A DNA stretch of 64,000 bases from JACQXM01 sp964569425 (GCA_964569425.1 CAZMVD010000006.1:6686-70685); one strand, 5' to 3'; positions 28,715 to 38,825 are shown, counted from the stretch's first letter. The notes: generated by a model from the letters alone, not told the origin. A program made the numbers and translations.

Positions 28715-29115
28715 AGTTTGCGCTGGGTCCGCGTCAGTTATTTTATGCGTGGAGCCTGGAGTTATCGGACGAACTATTATAGGACCAAGAAATTTCGGAT
28801 TGCGGAGTGACGAGACTTGGCGAAGCGAGCGCTGCGATTAGATACGGAAGAGGCGGATGGCGAGAATTGCGAATTGGGGATTGCCAATTGCCGATTGAGC
28901 GTTAAGACGTTTCGGCGTTCTCTCGCCACTCGCCTGCCCATTCGCCATTCTCCTTTCGCCATTCTCGTTTGATCCGTTCCCGTCCATGGCCAAGCGCGCG
29001 TACCTGATGTTCTGTTGACCGGCGACTCGGTGCCTCCCCACTGCCTTCCCGGCCGAACCAACAGTGGCAGCGGCACCTTGTTGACGCAACGACGGGCAGT
29101 TATACCACGCACGCC

Positions 29116-29598
29116 ATGGGAAACGCGGTTCCATCCTTTCCCGCTGTCATGCTCGCGGTCATGGCGTTATTCCAGGGCATGGCTGCGTTCGCAACCTTCC
29201 TCCCTTCCTTTGTGCACGACCGCGTGCCCGAGCAATTCGTTCCGGTGTGGAGGTTCCTCACCCGGCCCTTCTATGGCGAAACGCCGAACGAGGCAGTCAT
29301 TCAGACATTGGCAGTGGCATCTCAATGGATCATCGGTGCCAGCGAAGCCGTCATCAGCATCGCCCTGGGTCTCGCGGTCTTCTGGCCGCGGCGTCGCAGG
29401 GCGCTGGCCAGTTTCGGCCTTGGCTATGCCGCCGGGTTGTTCAGCGTTTTCATGTTCACCATGTTTGCCATGCACGACAAAAAGCTGCCCGCGTGGAACC
29501 AGTATCCCGCCATTCTCGCCTGGATCGCCGCTATCTGGCTGGTGGTGGCGCTGACGGATCGGTCAGACAAAGCAACCTCCATTCGCTCGGCGGATTGA
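29116..29598 (+). CDS. Small four-span membrane protein, unknown
   Basis: 160 residues with hydrophobic segments at about 7-27, 68-89, 98-118 and 127-145. The layout resembles small DoxX-like or DUF-type four-helix membrane proteins, but no diagnostic motif is present. Start is an ATG with CGCACGCC upstream, no strong Shine-Dalgarno. It is convergent with the lamin-tail gene, sharing a hairpin terminator between them. Confidence 0.65.
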   Translation: MGNAVPSFPAVMLAVMALFQGMAAFATFLPSFVHDRVPEQFVPVWRFLTRPFYGETPNEAVIQTLAVASQWIIGASEAVISIALGLAVFWPRRRRALASFGLGYAAGLFSVFMFTMFAMHDKKLPAWNQYPAILAWIAAIWLVVALTDRSDKATSIRSAD

Positions 29599-29640
29599 CC
29601 GCGCACACGTGGGCAGCGGCCGCTTCGACATGTCCCCTCC

Positions 29641-29680
29641 AAAGAAAAACCGCGGGTGGTCTGCAGTAGACCACCCGCGG
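29641..29680 (-). terminator. Shared intrinsic terminator between convergent genes
   Basis: Stem CCGCGGGTGGTCT / AGACCACCCGCGG (13 bp, GCAGT loop). On the minus strand it is followed by TTTTTCTTT, so it should terminate the lamin-tail gene efficiently; on the plus strand the downstream tract is weaker. Confidence 0.88.
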
Positions 29681-29759
29681 CGTTCTTCATGTTCGGTTCA
29701 TCGGCGGCGCTGTCGCCGTTGCGGATCGATCCGCCCAAACATGCAGCGCGTGCCGTGAA

Positions 29760-32339
29760 CTAACTCAACGCCTCGCGGCGGGTGAAGGCGAGCTTCCCGG
29801 CCACAAGCAGCATCAGCCCCAGCACCACCAGTCCCCACTCCGAAACCGTGGGGATGGCGCCGACGCACCCGGGTGCAAAGACCGCGTCATCCACGCCGGG
29901 ACACAGATCGTTGCAGTCGTCGATCCCGTCGCCGTCGCTGTCGCCGGTTTCAGCTACGCCGCAACCGCAGTTGCCCGGCGCGATCTTGTTGGGATCGTTG
30001 GGGCAGCCGTCGTTGCAGTCGGCGGTGCCGTCGCCGTCGGAGTCGTCGTCGGGCGCGCCGCAGCCGCACTGGCCCGGGTTGATCTTGTTCGGATCATTCG
30101 GACAGCCGTCCTCGCAGTCGGCGGTGCCGTCACCGTCGATGTCGTCGTCCGGCGTGCCGCAACCGCAAATGCCCGGGTCGATCTTGCCCGGGTCGTTGGG
30201 GCAGCCGTCGTTGCAATCGGCAGTGCCGTCGCCGTCGGTGTCGGTATCGGGCGTGCCGCAGCCGCACTGCCCGGGAGCGAGCTTGTTCGGATCCTGCGGA
30301 CATTCATCGCCGCAGGTCTCGTCCGTGCCGTCGCCGTCGGCATCCCCCTCGCAGGTGGTGCCGTCGCCGACATAGGTTCCTCCGCCGGCGGTGCAATCGG
30401 TCGGCGTCACATCCGCGGTGCAGGCGCCGTTCGTGCAGCAGGCGCCGATGCAATGAAACTCGGCATAGAAGCCGGGGCTTCCGATGTCGCCGTTGGCCGA
30501 GGCATAGGAATTCTGCGAATCACCTACGCTCGCCAGCCGCCACAGGAAGATGTTGTCGGCGCCCACCGCATCGCGGCACGGCCAGCCGGCAAACCCGTTG
30601 GTGCGGATGGTGCCGGGGAAGACCTGGTCCCCGTAGGTGAGCCGATCCTTGAGTACGCCGTTGCCATCGTAAAGGTTGATCTGATCTGCGCGGCCGAGGT
30701 TCACCGTGTTGGAGCCGATGACCACGATGCCCGCAAGGCTCCAGTCGGCGATGAAGGTGGCGTCGGGGTCCTCTGCCAGGATGACGGATTGACCGGGCAG
30801 GACGACGCCGAACGCGGAAAGGTCCACGGCGCCCGGGAGGTTACTGTCGTCGTCGTAGCTCCAGCCGGTCATGTCCACCGGATTCGCGTCGAGATTGGTA
30901 AACTCGACGTATTCGCCCCCGGTGCCGGTGTACATGTATTCGGTGATTCGCACGTCGCCGTCGGCGGGCGCTGGACAGTTGGTGCTGCCGCAGTCCGTTC
31001 CGTCCCCCTGGTAGCTTCCCCCCGCCTGCGTGCATTGGGTGTATGTGACATCACTGCACAGCCCCACCGAGCAGCACGCGCCGGTGGGGATGGCGTTGCA
31101 AGATACGGCCACGTAAACGCCAGGGCTGCCAACGTCACCTTGCGACGAAGCCACCGAGCCCTGGCTGTCGCCCACGTGCGAGAATTGCCATTGGAAGATG
31201 TCGTTGGCGCCGGCCGCCTCGTCGCACGGCCAGCCGCTGATGTTCTGCGTGCGAATCGTGCCCGGAAAGTTCTGATCGCCGTAGGTGAGGCGGTCCTTGA
31301 GCGTGCCCGAGGCGTTGTAGAGGTTGATCTCGTCGTTGCGTCCCAGCCCCGCTCCGTTATTGCCAACCACCGGCACACCGACCAGTCCCCAGTCCGCGAT
31401 GAAGCTCGCCGCGGGCCCTTCGACCAGCAGGCCCGACTGGCCGGGCAGCAGCGTGCCGAGTCCGCTGAGGCTGACCGTTCCGGGAATCTGGCTGTCGTCG
31501 TCGAAGCTCCAGCCGGTCATGTTGACGGGCACGTTGTCGAAGTTGGTGAACTCGATGAATTCCGCGCCGGAGCCGGAATACATGTACTCGGTGATGCGGA
31601 CGTCGCCATCCGTGGGTGCCGGGCACGAAGTCGTTAGACAGTCGGTACCGTCGCCCTCGTAGACGCCGCCGCCGTTCTCGCAATCAACCTGGGTCACCGG
31701 GTCGGAGCATACGCCCGTGGTGCAGCACGCGCCGGTCGGCGTCGCGCCGCAATTGAACAGGACGAACGCTCCGGGGCTGCCTACCGCACCCCCGGCCGAC
31801 AGGAAGGAATTCTGCACATCGGCGACGGCGGAAAGCACCCACTCATACGCATCGTTCGCGCCCAGCCCCGCGGCGCACACCCACCCGCTGGGATTCTGCG
31901 TGCGTATGGACCCGGGGAAGTCCTGATCGCCGAACTGAAGCTGATCGACCAGCACGTTGGAGGCATCCCAGATATTGATGGTGTCGTTTCGTCCCAGCGC
32001 GGCCACGCCGCCGGAGCCGCCGATGATCTTGACGCTCAGCGCCAGCCCCCACGCCGTACGAAAGGCGGCTTCCGTCGCATCGGTGATGATCACCGATTCG
32101 CCAGGCGCGACGCTGCCGAAGGCGCTCAGATCGAACGAGCCCGGCGTGTTGGAGTTGTCGTCATAACTCCAGCCGGTCATGTCGACGGCCGCGCCGCCCA
32201 CGTTGGTCAGCTCGACGAACTCGCCGTCCGGCCCGGTGTACATGTACTCGGTGATGCGAATCTGCGCGACGGCACTCGACGCGCACAAGCCAAGCAGCCC
32301 CACGGCCGCCGCCAAACTCGCCCTCTTCCCTACCATCAT
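29760..32339 (-). CDS. Secreted protein with three lamin-tail domains, IPTL-CTERM
   Basis: About 859 residues. Signal peptide MMVGKRASLAAAVGLLGLC... precedes three successive lamin-tail (LTD) domains, each opening IRITEYMYTG or VRITEYMY and containing DMTGWSYDD, linked by Cys-containing segments GACCTTGVCSD. Then four thrombospondin-type-3-like repeats (DGDGTADCNDGCPNDP) precede IPTVSEWG plus a hydrophobic helix and ARRE-like basic end, an IPTL-CTERM sorting signal. ATG ATG follows GAGGAGG at 8 nt; an upstream frame extension is spurious. LTD domains in bacteria often accompany extracellular nucleases or surface matrix proteins; here no catalytic domain is visible. Confidence 0.92.
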   Translation of the reverse strand: MMVGKRASLAAAVGLLGLCASSAVAQIRITEYMYTGPDGEFVELTNVGGAAVDMTGWSYDDNSNTPGSFDLSAFGSVAPGESVIITDATEAAFRTAWGLALSVKIIGGSGGVAALGRNDTINIWDASNVLVDQLQFGDQDFPGSIRTQNPSGWVCAAGLGANDAYEWVLSAVADVQNSFLSAGGAVGSPGAFVLFNCGATPTGACCTTGVCSDPVTQVDCENGGGVYEGDGTDCLTTSCPAPTDGDVRITEYMYSGSGAEFIEFTNFDNVPVNMTGWSFDDDSQIPGTVSLSGLGTLLPGQSGLLVEGPAASFIADWGLVGVPVVGNNGAGLGRNDEINLYNASGTLKDRLTYGDQNFPGTIRTQNISGWPCDEAAGANDIFQWQFSHVGDSQGSVASSQGDVGSPGVYVAVSCNAIPTGACCSVGLCSDVTYTQCTQAGGSYQGDGTDCGSTNCPAPADGDVRITEYMYTGTGGEYVEFTNLDANPVDMTGWSYDDDSNLPGAVDLSAFGVVLPGQSVILAEDPDATFIADWSLAGIVVIGSNTVNLGRADQINLYDGNGVLKDRLTYGDQVFPGTIRTNGFAGWPCRDAVGADNIFLWRLASVGDSQNSYASANGDIGSPGFYAEFHCIGACCTNGACTADVTPTDCTAGGGTYVGDGTTCEGDADGDGTDETCGDECPQDPNKLAPGQCGCGTPDTDTDGDGTADCNDGCPNDPGKIDPGICGCGTPDDDIDGDGTADCEDGCPNDPNKINPGQCGCGAPDDDSDGDGTADCNDGCPNDPNKIAPGNCGCGVAETGDSDGDGIDDCNDLCPGVDDAVFAPGCVGAIPTVSEWGLVVLGLMLLVAGKLAFTRREALS

Positions 32340-32515
32340 GGTGCAGTCCCTCCTCGTTGTTTGCTGGGTTGTTTCACGGCTTCGAAGAACGCGCCCGGCC
32401 ACGGGCCGCGGCCTCAACAAGCGCTTCCACACAAGAGGCGAGACGGTAACGTGTCGACGTTGGGCCTACGTCAGCGCGAAGTTAAGAAACTGTGAATTCG
32501 TGGGCGCCGCGAGAC

Positions 32516-34042
32516 TTATTCCGCCGTCGCATAATCGGAAATGTACGCTTCGGCCTCAGCCAGCAGCGCCTGTGCCTGGGAATCGGCCTTCAGTTGCCGG
32601 TACGCGTCGCGCAGGAACAGTTCCATTTCGGCGCTTTGCTCCACCAGTTCGGAAAGAAAGTCCCGGCCTTGAGTCAATCGAACTACTTCCAGGCGCGCTT
32701 CATCTCTTCGCTCCATGGCCAGCGCCGTGCGATGGGCGGCGCCGATCACCTGACCGAGGAGAGTCGACAGCGCCCGAAGTGACTCGCGCGAACGAAAGTC
32801 GGTGGAATCAAGATCCTCGCCCCAGGGGTCCTTGGTGCGGACCAGAAAGGGCCGATCGCCCATGGTCGTGTACCCCACCAGCCATTCAGGCTTGTCCGTG
32901 ATGCTGGCGTGGGCATCGGCGACGAAAGCAGCCCGATTACCTTGCGGGTCGGGAATCAGCCCGGCTCGCACCGCCGCGGGCAAGGGTTGTTCCTTGAGTT
33001 GGATGATCAACGGCTCGTCGAAACCCTTCAGCGGGCGGTCGAGCAGCACCAGGTATTTATGCACTCCTTGGCTGCCACTGCTGCCCAAGCGCGTCCAGCG
33101 CGCGACATCAAGCACGGACTGCGACCACTCTTCTTCGGTGGAGGCGCGCCAGCGGTCGCGCGTGGTCGGCGAGCAACCGACCCGATAATAGTTCCACAGC
33201 GCCTCCACGATCTGCTTGCGAACGTCTGCGGTCACCGGGTCCATCAGGTCGGCCGGCTTGCCTCCTTTGATGCGGGCAAGGCGAAACCGCGGCGGTGACT
33301 GGTGAATGTATTTCTCTGCATACGACCTCGCGCGGCTCTTGCGCGCTTTTTTGAACAAGGCCGCGACAGCGCTGGAGCCGCTGATTCCCGCCGCAGCACC
33401 CCCGTCGGTGCTCACCGCCTCGACGTATCCGCCGCAAAGGTCGCGGGTCAGGATGTTCCAGAGATCCGCGTCCAGCGAAACGCCATTGTCGGACGCGGCA
33501 AAACGCAATGCGGTGGCGGCGCGCAGCAGATCCAGGCAGAAAGGCCCTTCGAAGACTTCGTCGAGATCAACGACGCCGAAGGCGAGGTCTTCACCCGGCG
33601 CTCCGATGGACTGATAGACCCCCACATTGCCGACGTGCACATCGCCGTGCAGCAGCAGCCGGGCGGCGGGCAGGGTCATGCGTGCCGCCGACCACCTGGC
33701 GGCACGGGCGTAAAACAGATCGGCGCTCCCGCGGAAAAAAGTATACTCATCACGCATCAGACTGCGGATTTTCATGGGCAATTCACGCGGGTCCGCGGCG
33801 GAAAGGTGGGGATTCATGCCGCGAAGCCGCGCGAGGACAGACACGGTGGAGTCGGTCGTGGCGAATGGCGGCGGTGCCGGCTGCCCTACGGTCGATGGTG
33901 TGAAGGCCCCGACGAATACCGCTGCCGTCGCCAGAAACGCTGCCTTGACCAGGGTGCGAGCACGCTTGACAGCCGTATTGGCCTTCGCCGCCTGAAGGGC
34001 GCCGCGAGACCGACGAGCTGGAATCTGATTGTTCGTTGTCAT
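32516..34042 (-). CDS. DUF2252 family protein, exported
   Basis: 508 residues. A twin basic start and hydrophobic segment (VKAAFLATAAVFVGAF, about 30-48) suggest export, unusual for this family. The DUF2252 domain follows with RDEYTFFRGSA, LLHGDVHVGN, a kinase-like HGD-x-H-x-x-N loop, and VVDLDEVFEGPFCLDLLR, resembling the catalytic and metal-binding parts of aminoglycoside-phosphotransferase-like folds. Activity of DUF2252 is not established. It is divergent from the pseudopilin gene with about 440 bp between them. Confidence 0.85.
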   Translation of the reverse strand: MTTNNQIPARRSRGALQAAKANTAVKRARTLVKAAFLATAAVFVGAFTPSTVGQPAPPPFATTDSTVSVLARLRGMNPHLSAADPRELPMKIRSLMRDEYTFFRGSADLFYARAARWSAARMTLPAARLLLHGDVHVGNVGVYQSIGAPGEDLAFGVVDLDEVFEGPFCLDLLRAATALRFAASDNGVSLDADLWNILTRDLCGGYVEAVSTDGGAAAGISGSSAVAALFKKARKSRARSYAEKYIHQSPPRFRLARIKGGKPADLMDPVTADVRKQIVEALWNYYRVGCSPTTRDRWRASTEEEWSQSVLDVARWTRLGSSGSQGVHKYLVLLDRPLKGFDEPLIIQLKEQPLPAAVRAGLIPDPQGNRAAFVADAHASITDKPEWLVGYTTMGDRPFLVRTKDPWGEDLDSTDFRSRESLRALSTLLGQVIGAAHRTALAMERRDEARLEVVRLTQGRDFLSELVEQSAEMELFLRDAYRQLKADSQAQALLAEAEAYISDYATAE

Positions 34043-34480
34043 GGCATCACACTCCGGCGTCGCGAGTCCTTTCGAAGAAACATGCGGCGATTGGTCGGGC
34101 AGAATATCCAGGGTATGTAAACGTTTGATGAATGTGGTGGACGGCGCGGCTCGGAGACCGCGGTGGTTCGCGGGCGGTCGCTGCGCGCCGAATGTTCCGT
34201 CGGCCTTTTCAGGCTGGTAGTTCCCTCCAATCCTTATTCACGAAAACTTAACAACCGCTTAAGCGAACTCTCACTTGAGGCGGGTACAAACCCAGCCGTT
34301 GGAGGAGGAGCGGCGGCGTACCGGGCGCCGAAGCGCTGTGCCGCGGCGCCCCTGGCATCGTAGGGCGGCGGAACGAGCGGCGAGCGTTGCGGTGAATAGC
34401 GGCGATGGGCGGCATGTTCCGACAGCGCGATTGCCACGGATCGACTCACCGAAGCCATACTGACAAGGAAGGAACCTGAC
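34043..34480. other. Divergent intergenic region
   Basis: Holds the promoters of DUF2252 (minus) and of the pseudopilin (plus). An AT-rich patch with CTTATTCACGAAAACTTAACAA at 34232-34255 is the best promoter-like area. A short stretch near 34275-34440 reads as a frame on the minus strand but overlaps the pseudopilin start region and looks non-coding. Confidence 0.4.
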
Positions 34481-35410
34481 TTGCGCCACAAACATTCGGC
34501 GTTCACCCTCATCGAGTTGCTCGTGGTGATTTCCATCATCGCCCTTCTCATTGCGATGCTGCTGCCCTCGCTGAACAAGGCGCGGGACAAGGCACGCGAA
34601 GTCGTTTGTGCATCCAGCCTGAGCGGCTTCGGCAAGGGCTTCCTGCTCTATGCCAATGCCAACCGGGACTACCTGTCCAGTGGTTCCTTTGATCCCGAAG
34701 TTTCCAATGGGCGCGACGGCCCGGTGGACAAGGTGGGCTGGATTCGCGACCTGGTGAAATTCCAGTATGCCGAGCCCGCCCGGCAGCTCTGTCCGGCCAA
34801 CCTTGCCAAATACAACCAGAAACTCCGGCCCGGAGCCGCGGGGCAGGACAGTTACACCGAGCAAGAAGCGATCGAGCTGATCGAGAAGGGCTACAATTCG
34901 AACTACACGCAATCCTGGTACATGGCGCGCACCCAGTGGGACCAGAACAAGGCGCGCTCCAGCAAGAGCCCCCTGAACGTGAAGCGCACGGACACGTGCG
35001 TGGGACCCCTGCGGTCCACGGCCATGATCAACGTGTCGGCGTCCACCGTACCGCTGTTGGGCGACGGGCGAACCGACAGCGACGAGAACCTGCTGGGGGA
35101 GCGCTGCGTCAAGTCGTTGACGGACGGCCCGTTCGGCGGACCGTTCGGCATCCAGAGCTACGCCGACTTCGGACCCGCGCACGGCGTCGGTAGCTGGATA
35201 CGGGGGAACAAAGGGCACAACAAGATTCGCGCGGAGGTGCTCTTCGGGGACGGACACGTCGGGGCGTTTCAGGACAACGACCGCGACGGCGAGTTCGGCA
35301 TCAATACGCGGGTCAACCCGCACGAGCAGCTTGATCTGTCGCCGACGGAGGTGTTTGACGGCATTCTGTCGATCGGTCGCCGCTCGCGCAGTCGAACGCG
35401 GCTGGAATGA
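34481..35410 (+). CDS. Prepilin-like protein with DGHV motif
   Basis: 309 residues, starting at TTG behind AAGGAAGGAA. The N-terminus HSAFTLIELLVVISIIALL is a type IV pilin/pseudopilin methylation motif: Phe after the cleavage site, Glu at +5 and a long hydrophobic helix. The residue before the cleavage point is Ala rather than the usual Gly. A helix (KARDKAREVVCASSLSGFGK) and a beta-rich globular part with FGDGHVGAF near 260 resemble planctomycete prepilins of the H-x-DG (DUF1559) group. Likely part of a surface fibre or secretion system. No other pilus gene is in the window. Confidence 0.85.
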   Translation: MRHKHSAFTLIELLVVISIIALLIAMLLPSLNKARDKAREVVCASSLSGFGKGFLLYANANRDYLSSGSFDPEVSNGRDGPVDKVGWIRDLVKFQYAEPARQLCPANLAKYNQKLRPGAAGQDSYTEQEAIELIEKGYNSNYTQSWYMARTQWDQNKARSSKSPLNVKRTDTCVGPLRSTAMINVSASTVPLLGDGRTDSDENLLGERCVKSLTDGPFGGPFGIQSYADFGPAHGVGSWIRGNKGHNKIRAEVLFGDGHVGAFQDNDRDGEFGINTRVNPHEQLDLSPTEVFDGILSIGRRSRSRTRLE

Positions 35411-35487
35411 ACTGATCATTCGCCGTTCCAACTGAAATCAGAATGAGAGTGGTAGATTCCAGGGAATATCAACAGGAAGGGAATGAA

Positions 35488-38103
35488 ATGCGGAAAAAGT
35501 TACAATCGTGTTTGGTCTTGATGGCAATTATGGTTGCCAGTCCCGCGAACGCCGTAGTGGTCATCAATGAAGTGTTCATCAATCCGCCCGGATCGCTGGA
35601 TGACACCGCGGAATACATCGAGTTGATGGGCACGCCGGGCAAGAAACTCGACGGGTATGCGATTGCTTTCTTGGCCGGCGGAATGGCCAAGTATTACCCG
35701 CTCGACAGCATCCCGCCGATTCCCGGTGAGGGGGCCGGCTGCTGTCCGGAGATCGACGAGTTTTTCAGCCTCGACGGGCTCTCGCTGGGCGCCAACGGGC
35801 TGTTGGTCATCGCTCATGGAGCCGATTTCGACTATCCCACCGTGTTGTCGGATACGAACCTTCGTGCCAACTGGGAAGCCGACCCGGTCTGGAACGGCCT
35901 GCTGGATACGCCCGGCCGGCTGGAAAACGACGCATCGATGACCATCCTGCTGATCCGCAACCGGCCCGGCATCACAGAGGCCGATCCCGCCAACCCGGCC
36001 GGGTTGCGCTGGGGCAAAGATATTGCTCACGACGCCGAATTGATCCGACCGGTGATCGATCCACAGGACGGAATGATGAAAGACCAATGGGGCGACGGCA
36101 ATCTCGACAAGGGGCAGCCCAACGGGCTGGGGGGCAATACGCTCGACTTGAAGGGAGCGCTCACCCTCGGCACGTTTGACGATCTCGAAGTCGTTGACGA
36201 AGTCAGTTACGAGAGCGAGCGCGGCTGGGAGTACGACGTGGACGGCCGCCACGTGGACGACGGAAGCAGCATCGCCGGACTTCCCTATCGGCACGTGCAC
36301 GCCCTCGATGATCCGCAGGGCTTCAACCCGGATGCCTTGACCCGCGTCGACTATCGAACCAAGGGGCCGGGGTGGACGCCCGCCGCCGGCGCCACCGGCG
36401 AAATGGGCAACGGCAACAACTGGCAGGACACCGCCACCGAGCAGTGGATCCGTGGTGAATCCACGGTGTTGTTCAACCGCGCCGCCGGTTCGTTTGATTT
36501 CTATTATGACAACTCGGCCAACACCAACCCCGATTCCATACAGCCATTCATCGTGAACGTCCCGCTGTGGCTCAATGACGGCGTGGGAACAAACTACGAC
36601 TTCACCAGTCAAACGACCTATCCCATCATGGCCGGTCGGGTGAATCCGCTGTCCATCCCCTTCATTCCGGGCGACGCCGATCGCGACGGCGACTGCGACA
36701 CCGACGACATCGCCAAGATTGCCGCGGTGTTCGGCGACGACGACTGGATCTTCAGCAACAGCTTTGCCGATGCCCCCGAAGGCGACGACGGCGACCCGGC
36801 TGCGCAGACACGCCCCTGGGATGTCGACGCCACCGGCGACAACGGCATCGAAGCCAGTGACCTGCAATGGGCGCTCAACTTCCAGGGAAGCACCAACGGG
36901 CGCGTGGTCGGCGTGCGGTATGACAGCACCACGCCATCGGCCACCGGCGTGTTTCTCAATTCCAATGCCTCCGTCGCGTGCACCGTCACATTGTCGACCA
37001 ACGTCCCGAGCGGGAATCCCCTTGACAACTTGTCGACGAGCGATGTGATCGAAGTCACGGTGAGCGGCCGCGTCACCGCCGGGGCCATTACCACGATCAA
37101 CCAGCAAAACGGCATTATGCAGTATGTGCACGACGCGCTCCTGGACATGTCCGGCGTGCTGAAAATCGCCAGCGTGCAGGCGCTGAGCCCCTACAACACG
37201 ACGCGCGCTTCGTTGATGACCCTGGACGGCGTCAGCGGCGATCTCGGCGCAAGGCGGATCAACGGCCATACCACGAACTTCGTTCAGGGGCTCACGTCGG
37301 CCGTTCCGCTCTATCGGATTACGCTGCAGCCGGTGGGATTGGGAACGACCACGCTTTCCATTGCACCCGCAACGGAACCCAAGTTCGCCGCGAGTACGCC
37401 GTTTGGGTTGAAAGTGGGGCGTACGAATCACAACGGTAACCCGTCGGGCGCCGCGTATCCGGCCGGGGTGACTTTCACCGTGACCACCAGTTCCCTGCTG
37501 GCGCCTAACGCCGAGACCGGCGGCTTCGCGAAGAACCGTTATATCTCCTTCGAGCCGAACAACGCCGGCGTGGTGGCGTTTCGCGTCACCAAGACGGGCG
37601 GCCCCGGGGCCGGCGGTGTGCTCGGATGGGTGGCGGAACCGGGCGCGGTGGACGCCGCGAAAATCGTTGCGACGCCGGTCTTCCGAGTGTGGGATGAAGC
37701 CGTCGTGCACGTGGGTGACTGCCCCGTCATTCCCCTGGCGTCCTACGAAATCGAGGCGACCACCGACGGCGTTGTGTTCAGCGATCCGCTGCCTATCGTG
37801 ACCATATCGCAACCCGGTGCCGGAAAGTTCTGGGGCGATACGGTGGGGTCGTTTGATGGGTTTGAGTGGAGTGGGCCCAACGGTCTGGTCAACGCCAACG
37901 ATTTCCTAGCCGCCCTGCAGACGTTTCAGTTGCTGCCGCAAGGTCCTTCATTCTCGGTGGTCGACGTGCAATCCGTCAGCAGCATCGACCCGTGCCTCAA
38001 CCGCATCGTGAACATCGCGGATGTGTTTCTGTTGCTCCAGGCATTCCAGGGCAACACCTATCCGTTCACCACCAACCCGGGTTCCTGCCCGGTCTGCCCG
38101 TAG
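35488..38103 (+). CDS. Secreted LTD-like protein with shared C-terminal module
   Basis: About 871 residues. A signal peptide (LQSCLVLMAIMVASPANA) is followed by an LTD-like domain (VVINEVFINPPGSLDDTAEYIEL), a beta-rich middle and a dockerin-like region with DADRDGDCDTDDIAKI and DATGDNGIEASDLQ (about 395-475). From about residue 682 the last 190 residues are clearly homologous to the end of the WH-repeat protein (KNRYISFEPNNAG, GKFWGDTVGSFDG, NANDFLAAL, VVDVQSVSSIDPCLNRI, CPVCP). AGGAAGGG precedes the ATG; an upstream ATG is less likely. A hairpin terminator follows. It is probably surface bound. Confidence 0.88.
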   Translation: MRKKLQSCLVLMAIMVASPANAVVVINEVFINPPGSLDDTAEYIELMGTPGKKLDGYAIAFLAGGMAKYYPLDSIPPIPGEGAGCCPEIDEFFSLDGLSLGANGLLVIAHGADFDYPTVLSDTNLRANWEADPVWNGLLDTPGRLENDASMTILLIRNRPGITEADPANPAGLRWGKDIAHDAELIRPVIDPQDGMMKDQWGDGNLDKGQPNGLGGNTLDLKGALTLGTFDDLEVVDEVSYESERGWEYDVDGRHVDDGSSIAGLPYRHVHALDDPQGFNPDALTRVDYRTKGPGWTPAAGATGEMGNGNNWQDTATEQWIRGESTVLFNRAAGSFDFYYDNSANTNPDSIQPFIVNVPLWLNDGVGTNYDFTSQTTYPIMAGRVNPLSIPFIPGDADRDGDCDTDDIAKIAAVFGDDDWIFSNSFADAPEGDDGDPAAQTRPWDVDATGDNGIEASDLQWALNFQGSTNGRVVGVRYDSTTPSATGVFLNSNASVACTVTLSTNVPSGNPLDNLSTSDVIEVTVSGRVTAGAITTINQQNGIMQYVHDALLDMSGVLKIASVQALSPYNTTRASLMTLDGVSGDLGARRINGHTTNFVQGLTSAVPLYRITLQPVGLGTTTLSIAPATEPKFAASTPFGLKVGRTNHNGNPSGAAYPAGVTFTVTTSSLLAPNAETGGFAKNRYISFEPNNAGVVAFRVTKTGGPGAGGVLGWVAEPGAVDAAKIVATPVFRVWDEAVVHVGDCPVIPLASYEIEATTDGVVFSDPLPIVTISQPGAGKFWGDTVGSFDGFEWSGPNGLVNANDFLAALQTFQLLPQGPSFSVVDVQSVSSIDPCLNRIVNIADVFLLLQAFQGNTYPFTTNPGSCPVCP

Positions 38104-38127
38104 GAAAGCTGACTTTCACACTTTCGA

Positions 38128-38162
38128 CCGGCATCGCGCGGACCCGCCCCGCGCGATGCCGG
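38128..38162 (+). terminator. Terminator hairpin after LTD-like gene
   Basis: Stem CCGGCATCGCGCGG / CCGCGCGATGCCGG (14 bp) with a 7-nt loop, about 25 bp after the stop, followed by CTCTGTTTCC. Confidence 0.8.
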
Positions 38163-38324
38163 CTCTGTTTCCTGAACCAGCCGTTTCGCAGCAGCGCGAA
38201 GCGCCGGAAGCTATCGCCTTGACCCGTCCCACTCCGGCGGTTGCAATGGGCGCCGCTTCGGGCGAGCGGACAGGCCAACCGATCCCGCGTCACGGTGCCG
38301 GTTCGGCCCTTGGAGAAACCACTT

Positions 38325-38825
38325 ATGCGTTTGGGAATCATTGGAATTGTGGGCGCGGCGGCCCTGGTGCTTGGATCCGAACCGCCGGCAGCGCCCCTGA
38401 AGTTGGTCGGCGAGGCGGGCGAATTGGGCAAGCTCTCCTGGATGGTCGGCTCGTGGATGTCCGACGCGGGCGCCCGGCAGTCGGACGAGCATTGGACCCA
38501 CGCGGCGGGGGGAACGATGTTCGGCGTCAACCGCACGGTGGCCAACGGTCGCACCGTGTTCTTTGAGTACCTTCGGATCGAGAAGACGGAGTCGGGCATC
38601 GCCTACCTTGCCAGCCCGAAGGGCCGTCAGCCGCCGACGGCGTTTGCGTTGATCGAGTCGGGGGAACGGCGCGCCGTGTTCGAGAACCCGAAGCACGACT
38701 TCCCCCAGCGGATCATCTACTGGCGCGAGGGCGAAGCGCTGCGGGCGCGGATCGAAGGAACGGTCAACGGCGAGGCGAAGTCGAGCGAATGGGGATGGCG
38801 CCGCGGTACGCTCGTAGTGGAATAG
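38325..38825 (+). CDS. DUF6265 family protein, secreted
   Basis: About 166 residues with a short signal peptide (GIIGIVGAAALVLGS). The body has LGKLSWMVGSWMSD, EHWTHAAGGTMFGVNR and FENPKHDFPQRIIYW, the motifs of the small DUF6265 beta-barrel family, likely a lipocalin-like ligand pocket. ATG follows TGGAGA at a proper distance. The function of the family is unknown. Confidence 0.8.
   Translation: MRLGIIGIVGAAALVLGSEPPAAPLKLVGEAGELGKLSWMVGSWMSDAGARQSDEHWTHAAGGTMFGVNRTVANGRTVFFEYLRIEKTESGIAYLASPKGRQPPTAFALIESGERRAVFENPKHDFPQRIIYWREGEALRARIEGTVNGEAKSSEWGWRRGTLVVE

Larger units (their letters stand above)
28562..29115. other. Non-coding region with parS-like palindromes and heptamers
   Basis: About 550 bp without a supportable gene. 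It carries two identical 16-bp palindromes (28633-28648 and 28699-28714) and, farther on, degenerate GATTGCC/ATTCGCC heptamer runs (28865-28975). The GC content is locally lower than in neighbours. Confidence 0.7.
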
